This document shows, one piece after another, positions 33,385 to 42,190 of a stretch of 64,000 nt of DNA. This stretch comes from Piscinibacter sp. (lineage in GTDB: Bacteria > Pseudomonadota > Gammaproteobacteria > Burkholderiales > Burkholderiaceae_C), in assembly GCA_016706565.1 (NCBI GenBank), contig JADJJI010000006.1:124001-188000 (forward strand), in the 5' to 3' direction. Under the pieces are notes generated by a model. That model was given only the letters and a program-made list of their open reading frames with translations, searched no databases and was not told where the DNA came from. The first letter of the stretch is position 1. The number at the start of each line of letters is the position of its first letter. The position numbers and the translations under genes were made by a program.

Positions 33385-34583
33385 CGTGTGCGCTCCGGCT
33401 GAGCCTGCGCCAGTGCGCGGGCGAGGTCTTTCTGGAGGTCCTCGACATGCTCCAGGCCGACCGAGTAACGCACGAAATTCGGCGGAATGCCCGCCGCCTT
33501 CATCTGCGCCTCGTTCATCGTGCCCGACCACATCGCCGCCGTGTGAACGATCAGCGACTCGACGCCGCCGAGGCTCACCGCATGCGTGGCCAGTTCGAGC
33601 GCGCCGACGAAGCGGCTGGTCGCCTCGAAGCCGCCCTTCACCGCGAAGGCGATCACCGGGCCGCCGCCCTTCATCTGTCGCTTCGCCAGCGCGTGCTGCG
33701 GGTGGCTCTCGAGGCCCGGGTAGTGCACCTTCTCCACCTGCGGCTGCTGCTCCAGCCAGCGCGCCAGCGCCAGGGCATTGGCGTTGATGCGCTCGATGCG
33801 CACGGCCAGCGTGCGCAGGCCGCGCAGCAGCAGCCAGGCGTCCATCGGCGAGAGCACCGCGCCCAGCGTGATGTGCATGCGCCAGATCTTCTCGGCGAGT
33901 GCGTTCGAGCAGCACACCGCGCCGGCGGTGATGTCGTGGTGGCCGCCGAGCAGCTTGGTGGCGCTGTGCAACACGACGTCGATGCCCAGCGCGTGAGGTT
34001 GCTGGTTCAGCGGCGAGGCGAAGGTGTTGTCGACGACGGTGAGGATGCCGCGCTCGCGCGCCATCGCCGCCACCGCCTGCAGGTCGGTCAGCACCAGCGT
34101 CGGGTTGGCCGGCGTCTCCAGCATGATCAGTTTCGTGTTCGGTCGGATCGCGGCGCGCAGGGCCTCGACGTCGCTCTGCTCGACCAGCGTGGCCTGCACG
34201 CCGAAGCGCGGCAGCACTTCGTCGAACAGTTTGGCGGTGCTCATGTAGTGGCGTGTCTGGGCCACCACATGGTCGCCGGCCGACACCAGCGCCAGCACCG
34301 TCGTGCTGATGGCGCCCATGCCCGAGGCGGTGAGCAGCGCGGTCTCGGTGCCTTCGAGGCCGGCGATGATCGCCGCCACGCGCTCGTGCACCGGGTTGCC
34401 ATAGCGCGTGTAGTAGGCCGGGTGGCGCGCGCGCGTGGCCATGTCGGCGAACTCGCCGGCGTCGCGGGCACGGAAGGTGGCGCTGTAGTGGATCGGCGCC
34501 ACCACCGAGCTGTCGTCGGACAGGCCGCTGTCGCCGTGCAGCACGCGGGTGTCGGCGTGCCAGTCGTGGGGATCGTCGTTCAT
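33381..34583 (-). CDS. Cys/Met metabolism PLP-dependent enzyme
   Basis: A 400-aa member of the cystathionine gamma-synthase/lyase family (fold type I PLP). YTRYGNPVHERVAAIIAGLEG and ETPANPTLVLTDL are family motifs, and the Schiff-base lysine is in HSATKLLGGHHDITAGAV. Family members include MetB, MetC, MetZ and methionine gamma-lyase; sequence alone does not choose between them. It is divergent from the dienelactone hydrolase gene and overlaps the SDR start. Confidence 0.88.
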   Translation of the reverse strand: MNDDPHDWHADTRVLHGDSGLSDDSSVVAPIHYSATFRARDAGEFADMATRARHPAYYTRYGNPVHERVAAIIAGLEGTETALLTASGMGAISTTVLALVSAGDHVVAQTRHYMSTAKLFDEVLPRFGVQATLVEQSDVEALRAAIRPNTKLIMLETPANPTLVLTDLQAVAAMARERGILTVVDNTFASPLNQQPHALGIDVVLHSATKLLGGHHDITAGAVCCSNALAEKIWRMHITLGAVLSPMDAWLLLRGLRTLAVRIERINANALALARWLEQQPQVEKVHYPGLESHPQHALAKRQMKGGGPVIAFAVKGGFEATSRFVGALELATHAVSLGGVESLIVHTAAMWSGTMNEAQMKAAGIPPNFVRYSVGLEHVEDLQKDLARALAQAQPERTR

Positions 34584-34652
34584 GCAGCGGGCTCCGGAGG
34601 CAGGCGCGGCGCGCCTATAGTGCAGCCGTCGCATTATTCCGGAGGAGCGGCC

Positions 34653-35345
34653 ATGCGCAGCGAGTGGATCTCGATCGACGCCAGCGGAGGCGGCCGCTAC
34701 GACGCCTACCTCTCGCTGCCGCCGGCCGGGCGCGGCCCGGGGCTGCTGCTGTTCCAGGAGATCTTCGGCGTGAACCGCCACATCCGCGCGGTGGCTGATC
34801 AATACGCGCTCGATGGCTTCGTGGTGCTGGCACCCGACCTGTTCTGGCGCGACGCTCCGCGTGTCGAGCTCGGCTATGCCGGCGCCGACCGCGAACGCGC
34901 GATGTCGCTGCTCAAGGGCACCGACCCGGCCCTGCTGGCGGCCGACATCCCGACGAGCCTGGCCGCCCTGCGTGCGCGGCCCGAGCGCGACGGCCGCGTC
35001 GGCGCCTTCGGCTACTGCCTGGGCGGGCGGCTGGCCTACGTGGCCGCAGCCACCGCGGATGTCGATGCGGCGTCGTGCTACTACGGCGGCGGCATCCACG
35101 ACCAGCTCGGCATCGCCGGCAGCGTGCGCTGCCCGATCCAGTTCCACTACGGCGCGCGCGACACGCACATCCCGCTGCCCGCCGTCGACCGGGTCAAGGC
35201 GGCGTTCAGCGGCCGCGACGCCGAAATCCACCTCTACGACGCCGAGCACGGCTTCAACTGCTGGGAGCGCGCGAGCTACCACGCACCCTCGGCCGCTCTG
35301 GCGCATGCGCGCACGTTGGCGCACTTTGCTCGCACGCTGTTCTGA
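34653..35345 (+). CDS. dienelactone hydrolase family protein
   Basis: A 230-aa alpha/beta hydrolase with the complete DLH triad: C122 (GYCLGG), D170 (GARDTHIP) and H199 (EHGFNC). It also shows the conserved LLLFQEIFGVNRHIRAVAD start. It hydrolyses dienelactones or other esters; there are no aromatic-degradation genes nearby. GGAGGAG precedes the start. It is divergent from the PLP-enzyme operon. Confidence 0.9.
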   Translation: MRSEWISIDASGGGRYDAYLSLPPAGRGPGLLLFQEIFGVNRHIRAVADQYALDGFVVLAPDLFWRDAPRVELGYAGADRERAMSLLKGTDPALLAADIPTSLAALRARPERDGRVGAFGYCLGGRLAYVAAATADVDAASCYYGGGIHDQLGIAGSVRCPIQFHYGARDTHIPLPAVDRVKAAFSGRDAEIHLYDAEHGFNCWERASYHAPSAALAHARTLAHFARTLF

Positions 35346-35433
35346 GCAGGCCCCTGTGGGCAGGGTGCTTGTGATTCGTCAAGCGGTGCCCAGGGCGACG
35401 CGCCCACAATGAAGCCGACATCCTGAGGAGTTG

Positions 35434-35829
35434 ATGATGAGTTCGACCTATCCGCTCGACCCGCGCAGTGCCGCCGCCGCCCAGGTGCGCGCCACGCTGC
35501 AGGACCGCGAACGCGCCCTGCGCGCCGAGGTCGAGGCCGCGCGGCAGATCGGCCGGACCGACCCTGCCGCCGTGGCGCGCGAAGTGCGCGACCGCGAGGA
35601 AGAAGCCGACGCACAGGTCACGACCGGCATCAACGACGCCGAGATCGACCGCGACGTGGCCGAATTGCGCGAGATCGGCGAGGCGCTGCAGCGCCTGGAC
35701 GCCGGCCGCTACGGCCAGTGCAAGTCCTGCGACGAACTCATCGACCCGCGCCGGCTGGCAGCCGAGCCCTTCGCGGTGCGCTGCACGCGTTGCCAGGGCG
35801 AGCGTGAGCAGGCGCAGCGCCGCATCTAG
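35434..35829 (+). CDS. DksA/TraR-family zinc-finger protein
   Basis: A 131-aa protein with a long helical, Glu/Arg-rich coiled-coil region. A C-terminal zinc finger has C96, C99, C117 and C120 (CKSCDELIDP and RCTRC), matching the DksA/TraR type. The acidic coiled-coil tip differs from canonical DksA, so it is better called DksA-like (YbiI/TraR-like). The start codons ATGATG follow GAGGAG; 35437 is an equally good choice. It may modulate RNA polymerase. Confidence 0.88.
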   Translation: MMSSTYPLDPRSAAAAQVRATLQDRERALRAEVEAARQIGRTDPAAVAREVRDREEEADAQVTTGINDAEIDRDVAELREIGEALQRLDAGRYGQCKSCDELIDPRRLAAEPFAVRCTRCQGEREQAQRRI

Positions 35830-35838
35830 CCACGCCGC

Positions 35839-36876
35839 TCAATCCAGGCGCAGCGTCAGCAGCGTCTCGCCGCGCATCACCACCATGCGCGTGCCGGCTT
35901 CACGCCGCCACGCGAGCAGCGCCCGCGCCAGGTCGGCGCTGTGCGCGATGGGGCGGTCGTTGATCGCCAGCACGATGTCGTCGACCTTCAGGCCGAAACG
36001 CTCGGCCAGGCTGCCCCGGCGAACGATGGACACCATCGCGCCCTGCACCGTGCTGCGCCCGCGCGCCACGGCCACCGGCGCGCTCACGTCGTCGAACTCG
36101 GCGCCCAGACGCGGCCGCACGATGCTGCCGCTGCTGCGCAGCTCGGCGACGATGTCCAGCACGATCTCGATCGGAATGGACAGGCTCACGCCGGGTGCGC
36201 CATAGGCGCCGACCACCGTGCGCAGGTTCATGCCGACGATGTCGCCCGTGGCGTCGAGCAGCGGCCCGCCGGAGTTGCCCGGGTTCAAGGCCAGATCGGT
36301 CTGCACGAACAGCAGTTCGGGTTCGTCGCCGAAGTGGCGGTCCATGCCGCCGACGATGCCGGCGGCCACCGAGCGGTTCAGCCCATAGGGCTCGCCCACC
36401 GACAGCACCCAGTGGCCCGGTCGTAGCGTGGTACTGCGGCCCAGCGGCGGCGCCACCGGGCCGGCGCTGTCGATGCGCAGCAGCGCGATGTCGGTGTCGA
36501 GGTCGGTGCCGATCAAGGAGGCACGCAGCACCCGCTGGTCGGCCAGCTTGACGATCACCTCGTCGCTCTCGCTGACCACGTGGGCGGCTGTCACGATGTG
36601 GCCCGCAGCGTCGATCAGGAAGCCCGCGCCGATGCGTGCGTAGGGCAAGGCGGAGACGCCACGCTCGTCCGCGTTGGGCGGCAGGCCGCCGATCGCGGCC
36701 GGCTCGCTTCGCGCCACGCCATACACGCCGACAGCGAACGGCAGCGCGCGGGCCAGTGCCGTCGCAAAGCCGCCGCGCGGATCGGCCGGTGGTGTGCTGC
36801 AGGCGGCCAGCACGCAGGCGGCTGCCAGCGCGGCGGCGCGGGCGGCGCTGATGAGCGCCGTTGAGAACCAGGTCAT
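35839..36876 (-). CDS. trypsin-like serine protease with PDZ domain (DegP/HtrA type)
   Basis: A 345-aa periplasmic lipoprotein-like protease (signal with CVLAACS lipobox). The triad is AAHVV (His), TDIALLRID (Asp) and NPGNSGGPL (Ser). A C-terminal PDZ domain follows (RGSLAERFGLKVDDIVLAINDRPI). There is one PDZ domain, as in DegS, rather than two as in DegP. The start overlaps the end of the upstream ligase gene, so the two are probably co-transcribed. Confidence 0.88.
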   Translation of the reverse strand: MTWFSTALISAARAAALAAACVLAACSTPPADPRGGFATALARALPFAVGVYGVARSEPAAIGGLPPNADERGVSALPYARIGAGFLIDAAGHIVTAAHVVSESDEVIVKLADQRVLRASLIGTDLDTDIALLRIDSAGPVAPPLGRSTTLRPGHWVLSVGEPYGLNRSVAAGIVGGMDRHFGDEPELLFVQTDLALNPGNSGGPLLDATGDIVGMNLRTVVGAYGAPGVSLSIPIEIVLDIVAELRSSGSIVRPRLGAEFDDVSAPVAVARGRSTVQGAMVSIVRRGSLAERFGLKVDDIVLAINDRPIAHSADLARALLAWRREAGTRMVVMRGETLLTLRLD

Positions 36877-38249
36877 CGCGCGGACTCTGCCACGACCCGC
36901 TGCAGCTTGCCGCTGCGGCCGGCGCGCCTCGCGGTGCCGCGGCTCAGGGCCACCCGCACGCCGGGCAGCCCCTGGCGGGCCAGGTGCGCACGCAGGGCAT
37001 CCGCGGCGTGGCGGGCATCGCGCGCGCCATGGCAGGCGCCGATGTCCAGGCTGAGCTGGCGTTCGCCGGTCTGCACCAGCTGGAAGTCCACCACGCCGGC
37101 TTCCTCCAGCACGCTGATCAGGGCCAGCGGGGGCAGCATGACGCTGCGGCCTCGTGCATCGCGCAGGCGCAGCATGTCGTCGGTGCGGCCGAGCACGTCC
37201 ATCGCCGGCAGCGGCGAGCCGCAGGCGCAAGGCTGGGCGTGCAGCGTCACGCGGTCACCGATGTCGTAGCGGATCAGCGGCTGCACGTGGTTGGCCAGGT
37301 TGGTCAGCCAGGTGGTCGCGCCGCACACGCCGGCCGGCACGGCGCGGCCGCGCTCGTCCACCGGCTCGAGCATCACCCAGTCGGCATTCAGGTGCAGCGC
37401 GCCCAGCCTGCAGGGCACGGCGATGGCCAGGAACTCGGAGGCGCCGTAACTGTTCGCCGCCGGGCAGCCGAACGCGGCTTCGATTTCCACACGCATCGCC
37501 GCACTGAGCGATTCGCCACCGGTCCAGACCTCGGCGAGCGACAGTTGCAGCCGGCCGGCACGGGCCTCCTCGGCCAGCAGCAGCGCCGTGCTCGGGTAGG
37601 TGGCCAGCACGGTCGGCGCATGCCGGTGCAGCTGTTCGATCAGCTCGGGCAAGGGTTGCAGGAAGTCGAACCCCTGCAGGCGCTGCCCCAGCCCCGGCTG
37701 CAGGCGGCGCAGGCGCTGCATCGACACCGTGCTGGCAAAGTGCCCGGTGGTGGCGCCGACGAAGGCGATGCGTTCGCCCAGGCACCAGGGGTCGAACCAG
37801 CGGCGCCACGGGTTCAGCGGCGCACGGCGCAGGCCCTCGAGCGCGTCGTAGACCGCCATCGCCCGCGCGTCCTGCACGAACAGGCCCGGCTCGCCGGTGC
37901 TGCCGGAGCTTTCCCACACCACGAAGCGGCCGTCGAAGGCCTCGCCGATGCGCGCCGGGTCGGCCACGAAGGCCTGCAGCGCCGGCAGGCGCAGGGCCGG
38001 GTCGGTCACCCAGTCCTCGAAGTGCTGCATCAATTCGCGCTTGCCGATCGGCGCGATGCCGTTGAGCCCGCCTTCGCCGCGCCAGCCGGCGAGTCGTTGC
38101 CGGTAGACCGGTGCGGCGCTCGCCGCCTCCAGCAGCGCCGCCAGACGGTCACGTTGACGGTCGGCCAGCATCAGCGGCCCGCCGGCAGACACGGCCAGCA
38201 CGTCGCCGGCGGCCAGGCCGGTCTGCCAGGGGTCGTGGTCGCTGTGCAT
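36873..38249 (-). CDS. phenylacetate-CoA-ligase-like adenylate-forming enzyme
   Basis: A 458-aa protein of the PaaK/coenzyme F390 synthetase group of adenylate-forming enzymes. The phosphate-binding loop is ESSGSTGEPG, followed by NSYGASEFLAIAVP and YDIGDRVTLHAQPCACGSPLP. The substrate is not evident. It lies upstream of the HtrA-like gene with a 4-base overlap and is divergent from a two-component system. The product could be a lipid or peptide conjugate, which is speculation. Confidence 0.8.
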   Translation of the reverse strand: MHSDHDPWQTGLAAGDVLAVSAGGPLMLADRQRDRLAALLEAASAAPVYRQRLAGWRGEGGLNGIAPIGKRELMQHFEDWVTDPALRLPALQAFVADPARIGEAFDGRFVVWESSGSTGEPGLFVQDARAMAVYDALEGLRRAPLNPWRRWFDPWCLGERIAFVGATTGHFASTVSMQRLRRLQPGLGQRLQGFDFLQPLPELIEQLHRHAPTVLATYPSTALLLAEEARAGRLQLSLAEVWTGGESLSAAMRVEIEAAFGCPAANSYGASEFLAIAVPCRLGALHLNADWVMLEPVDERGRAVPAGVCGATTWLTNLANHVQPLIRYDIGDRVTLHAQPCACGSPLPAMDVLGRTDDMLRLRDARGRSVMLPPLALISVLEEAGVVDFQLVQTGERQLSLDIGACHGARDARHAADALRAHLARQGLPGVRVALSRGTARRAGRSGKLQRVVAESAR

Positions 38250-38411
38250 GGCCTTCGACGCTAGGCGCGCTGGCGGTCTCCCGGCTTGAGCCGGCTCAAG
38301 CGCCAGCGGCCGAAAAGGTCAAGCCGGGAACGTGCGGAGCCGATGTCATGATTGACGCAAGGCAAGCGGGTGTCTAATGTCGCCCATCCCGCTTTCGAGA
38401 ATCACCGCCAC

Positions 38412-39158
38412 GTGACGAACCCGACCCACCTAGCCGTTCTCGATGATGAAGTCGACATCACGCGCTTGCTGGGCCTGTACCTGGAGAGCCAGGGCTTCAG
38501 GGTCACCCAGCTGCACACCGGCGCCGCGCTGATCGACCTGATGGGCCGCGACCCGCCGACGCTGGTGCTGCTCGACCTCGGCCTGCCCGGCGAAGACGGC
38601 TTCGCCATCGCGAGGCAACTGCGCGAGCACTGGCACTGCGGGCTGGTCATCGTCACCGGCCGCGGCGACGCGATCGACAAGGTGGTCGGGCTCGAGGTCG
38701 GTGCCGACGACTACGTCACCAAGCCGTTCGACCTGCGCGAGCTGGTGGCACGCATCAAGGCCGTGCTGCGGCGACTGGAGCCGCTGACCACGCGCCCGGC
38801 GCCGCTGCCGCTGGGGCCGAGCGTCGCGCCGGGCGAGAAGACGCGCCTGCGCTTCGCCCAGTGGGAGCTGGACACGGCCGCACGCCGCCTGTGCGACACG
38901 CAGGGCCGCGACATGCCTTTGACCTCGGGCGAGTTCGACCTGCTCAGCGTGTTCGCGCGCACGCCGGGCCGCGTGCTGTCACGCGACTTCCTGCTCGAGC
39001 AGACGCGCGGCCGCAGCGCCGGCCCGTTCGACCGGACGATCGATGTGCAGGTCGGTCGCCTGCGCCGCAAGCTGGAGGTCGACCCGGAGGATCCGCAGAT
39101 CATCAAGTCGGTGCGCGGCGCGGGCTACATCCTCGTGCCGCCGGTGGCGGCGGAATGA
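38412..39158 (+). CDS. OmpR-family response regulator
   Basis: A 248-aa regulator. The receiver domain shows LAVLDDEVDITRLL, the phosphorylation Asp in LLDLGLPGEDG and TKPFDLRELVARIKAVLRR; the winged HTH shows PLTSGEFDLLSVFA and GRVLSRDFLLEQTRG. The start is GTG at 38412 (VTNPTHLAVLDDE); earlier starts add unlike residues. It is 10 bases before the hybrid kinase gene, its probable partner. The promoter would lie in the gap shared with the divergent ligase operon. Confidence 0.9.
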   Translation: MTNPTHLAVLDDEVDITRLLGLYLESQGFRVTQLHTGAALIDLMGRDPPTLVLLDLGLPGEDGFAIARQLREHWHCGLVIVTGRGDAIDKVVGLEVGADDYVTKPFDLRELVARIKAVLRRLEPLTTRPAPLPLGPSVAPGEKTRLRFAQWELDTAARRLCDTQGRDMPLTSGEFDLLSVFARTPGRVLSRDFLLEQTRGRSAGPFDRTIDVQVGRLRRKLEVDPEDPQIIKSVRGAGYILVPPVAAE

Positions 39159-39168
39159 CCCTGTCGTC

Positions 39169-41238
39169 GTGAACCCCGCCCCGCCCCCCATCGGCCAGGC
39201 GCTGCCGGACGGGTTCGACGTCCAGGGCGTCTTCCGCTCGCTGTTCGCCGCCTATCCCGATGCCTTGCTGGTCGTCGACACCGCGGGCCGCATCGTGCTG
39301 GCCAACGACGGCGCGGCGCAGTTGCTCGGCTACGGCGTCGGCGAGCTGGTCGGCCTGAGCGTCGACGCGCTGGTGCCCGACGCGATCCGCCCGCGACACG
39401 CCAGCTTTCGCGGCGACTACCTGAAGGCGCCCCGCCCTCGGCCCATGGGCACCCAGATGGAGCTCGTGGCACGCCGCCGCGACGGCTCCGAGGTGATGGT
39501 CGAGATCGCGCTGAGCCCGCTGCAGCAGCACGGCCTGCCTTTCGTCGTGGCGGCCATCCGCGGCATCGGCGCCTACCCGCGCGTGCGCCAGGCGCTTCAA
39601 CGCGCCCACTACGCCGAGCAGGTGGCGCAGTTCGGCCGCGTGGCCGTCGACGCGCGCGACCCGCACCAGCTGCTCGAACAGGTGCCGCGCGTGGCCGCCG
39701 AGGCCCTGCAGGTGGAATCGGCCGTGGTGTACCTGCTCGAGCCGAACCGGCTGGACTTCCGCGTTGCCTCCTGCCACGGCGATTGCCCCGGCGAGGCGCG
39801 CGGCGACCACGTGCCGAATCGGCCCGACACCTTGCCCGGCTTCGTGCTCGCGCAGGGCCGGCCGGTGCGCGTCGACGACTGCGCCGCGGAACTTCGCTTC
39901 GACGTCCCGGAGAGCCACCGACGCAGCGGGCTGGCCAGTGCGCTGGCCGTCCCGTTGTCCTATCGCGGCCGGATCGTCGGCGCGCTGGCAGTGCGCGCGC
40001 ACCGGCCGGGCCGCTTCGGCGATGACGAGCTACGGTTCCTCGATGCGCTGACCAGCCTGCTGGCCACCAGCCTGCAACGAGCGCAGACCGAAGAGGCGCT
40101 CAACCATTCGCAGCGCCTGGAGAGCGTGGGCCAGCTCACCGGCGGCATCGCGCACGACTTCAACAACCTGCTGACCGTGATCTCCGGCAACCTGCAGGTG
40201 CTGGAAGATTTGCCGGCCGTGGCGGGCGACCCGTTCGCACAGCAGCTCGTGGGCGCGGCCTCGCGCGCCAGCCGCCGCGGCGCCGAGCTGACGGGCAAGC
40301 TGCTCGCCTTCTCGCGCCGCCAGATGCTGCAGCCCACCGCACTGGATGCAGGCGCGCTGCTGCAATCGCTGGCCGACATGCTGCGGCGAACGCTCGACCA
40401 GCGTATCCGCATCGAAGTGGACACGCCCCCGGAGTGCCCGCCGGTGCTGGCCGATGCCGGTCAGCTCGAGTCGGCGCTGCTGAACATCGCCATCAACGCA
40501 CGCGACGCGATGCCCGATGGCGGGCTGCTCTGGTTTGCGTGCCGCGAAGTGCCGTCGCGTTCGCCCGATCTGCCGGCCGAACTGGCAGAGCACGATGGCG
40601 TCACCTACGTGGCCATCGCCGTGGGCGACAACGGCGCGGGCATGTCCGACGCGGTGAAGGAGCGCGCCTTCGAGCCCTTCTTCACCACCAAGGAAGCAGG
40701 CCGAGGCACCGGGCTGGGCTTGTCGACGGTGTACGGCTTCGCCAAGCAGTCGCAGGGCGCGCTGCGTCTGGACAGCACGCTCGGCGCCGGCACCACGATC
40801 ACCTTGTTCCTGCCCGGCGAGAAAGGTGCAGCCAGCCCCGACGGCGAAACGGACGCCTCGGTGGGCACTCTGCCGCCGGGCTTGCGCGTGCTGCTGGTGG
40901 AAGACGATGCGGAGGTGCGCAGCGTGGCCCAGCGCTTCCTCGCCGCGCTGGGCTGCCACGTCACGGCCTGCGCCAACGGCGAAAAGGCACTGGAGGAGCT
41001 GGCGAGGTCGGGCGACTTCGACCTGCTGCTTACCGACATCGCCCTGGGCACGGGCATGCGCGGCACCGAGCTCGCCGAGCAGGTGCGCCGGCGGCTGCCG
41101 GGCCTGCCTGTGCTGCTGATGAGCGGCTACGCCAGCGCACTGCTCGAGGCGCCACCCGGCTGGGACCTGCTGCGCAAGCCCTACACCCGGGCCGAACTGG
41201 GCCGGGCGATGGCCCGCGTGCTGGGCGCGCTCGCGTGA
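39169..41238 (+). CDS. hybrid sensor histidine kinase (PAS, GAF, receiver)
   Basis: A 689-aa cytoplasmic kinase with no membrane segments. A PAS domain lies at about residues 20-130 (LLVVDTAGRIVLANDGAAQLLGYGVGELVG) and a GAF domain at ~150-300. A HisKA domain has the phospho-His in GQLTGGIAHDFNNLL (about 327), followed by an HATPase region (ALLNIAINARDAMPDGG, GTGLGLSTVYGF). A C-terminal receiver has the Asp in LLLTDIALGTG (about 622). The start is GTG at 39169. It pairs with the response regulator upstream. The signal sensed by PAS/GAF is unknown. Confidence 0.9.
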   Translation: MNPAPPPIGQALPDGFDVQGVFRSLFAAYPDALLVVDTAGRIVLANDGAAQLLGYGVGELVGLSVDALVPDAIRPRHASFRGDYLKAPRPRPMGTQMELVARRRDGSEVMVEIALSPLQQHGLPFVVAAIRGIGAYPRVRQALQRAHYAEQVAQFGRVAVDARDPHQLLEQVPRVAAEALQVESAVVYLLEPNRLDFRVASCHGDCPGEARGDHVPNRPDTLPGFVLAQGRPVRVDDCAAELRFDVPESHRRSGLASALAVPLSYRGRIVGALAVRAHRPGRFGDDELRFLDALTSLLATSLQRAQTEEALNHSQRLESVGQLTGGIAHDFNNLLTVISGNLQVLEDLPAVAGDPFAQQLVGAASRASRRGAELTGKLLAFSRRQMLQPTALDAGALLQSLADMLRRTLDQRIRIEVDTPPECPPVLADAGQLESALLNIAINARDAMPDGGLLWFACREVPSRSPDLPAELAEHDGVTYVAIAVGDNGAGMSDAVKERAFEPFFTTKEAGRGTGLGLSTVYGFAKQSQGALRLDSTLGAGTTITLFLPGEKGAASPDGETDASVGTLPPGLRVLLVEDDAEVRSVAQRFLAALGCHVTACANGEKALEELARSGDFDLLLTDIALGTGMRGTELAEQVRRRLPGLPVLLMSGYASALLEAPPGWDLLRKPYTRAELGRAMARVLGALA

Positions 41239-41269
41239 GCGCCCGTCGAGACCCCGGGGCGCGCAGACC

Positions 41270-42004
41270 TCAGTGCATCACGGCGGTGGTGCTGGCGGCA
41301 GCCGGCGTGACGCAACGCTGGATGAATTCGCTGAGCGCCTCGACCTGCGGGATCTGGATCTCGCGGCGGCCCTTTTCGGCGAAGCGGATCACGTCGGTGC
41401 GTGCCAGCCGCGACAGCGCGCGGCTCACCGTCTCCAGCGTCATGCCCAGATAGTTGCCGATCTCGGCACGGGTCATGCGCAGCGTGATCTGGTCGGTGCG
41501 CAGGCCGCGGTCGGACAGCGCCTCGGCCCAGTTGCGCAGGAAGTCGGCCACACGTGCATCGGCGGGAAGCGTGCACAAGGACATCATCGAATCCCGGTCC
41601 CGGCCGATCTCGCGACTCATCGCCTCGTGCAGCACGGACAGCAGTACCGGCCGGGCGACACAGGCCTCGAGCAGCGCGTCGTAGCGGAAGGTCCAGACCT
41701 CGCCGGTGTCCATCGCGATCGCGTCGCAGCCGTAGCTGCCGGTGGCGATGCCGTCGAATCCGAGCCAGTCGCCACGGAAGTGAAGGCCCACAACCTGCTC
41801 ACGGCCATCGGGGGAAAGGTTGACGATCTTCACCATGCCCGAGTTCAGCACGTGCAGGTTGGTGAACCGTTCACCAGCCTGGTAGAGCGCGTCGCCGGCA
41901 TGCACCACACGTCGCTGGATGGGCAGCGCCTCGCGCAGCAGATCGAGGCAGGTGGCGATGCGCTGGCTGTTGGTCTGGGCGTTCTGGGGGGTGGCGGCGT
42001 TCAT
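41270..42004 (-). CDS. CRP/FNR-family regulator without the N-terminal FeS cysteines
   Basis: A 244-aa CRP/FNR regulator. The cNMP-like fold holds LHVLNSGMVKIVNLSPDGREQVVGLHFRGD. The HTH is MTRAEIGNYLGMTLETVSRALSRL, nearly identical to FNR and preserving the DNA-contact E..SR. The three clustered N-terminal Cys of FNR are absent (only one Cys near residue 19), so it does not carry the FNR 4Fe-4S cluster; Dnr/FixK-like sensing is possible. It is divergent from the carbamoyltransferase-like gene, whose promoter bears an FNR box. Confidence 0.9.
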   Translation of the reverse strand: MNAATPQNAQTNSQRIATCLDLLREALPIQRRVVHAGDALYQAGERFTNLHVLNSGMVKIVNLSPDGREQVVGLHFRGDWLGFDGIATGSYGCDAIAMDTGEVWTFRYDALLEACVARPVLLSVLHEAMSREIGRDRDSMMSLCTLPADARVADFLRNWAEALSDRGLRTDQITLRMTRAEIGNYLGMTLETVSRALSRLARTDVIRFAEKGRREIQIPQVEALSEFIQRCVTPAAASTTAVMH

Positions 42005-42139
42005 GTGACTTGCTCCTTGTCAATGAAAGCGAGTCTCGGGGCCGTGCGAAAACGCCGTGAGAACAATGCGGCACGCTGGGTAACGCTGCGTAAACGGTCT
42101 GTCTCAGCGAGGTATCACCTACCAGAAGACCGCTCACAT

Positions 42140-42180
42140 TTGACGCCGATCAAGGCTCCAAGGCCCAATGTGGGTAGCTT
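42140..42180 (+). promoter_or_regulatory. FNR box and -10 region of the carbamoyltransferase-like gene
   Basis: TTGAC-GCCG-ATCAA (42140-42153) matches the FNR consensus TTGAT-N4-ATCAA with one change. A -10-like TAGCTT lies at 42175-42180, which puts the box centre near -41 of the predicted start, the classic class II activator position. Confidence 0.65.
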
Positions 42181-42190
42181 TCAGCCTGAG

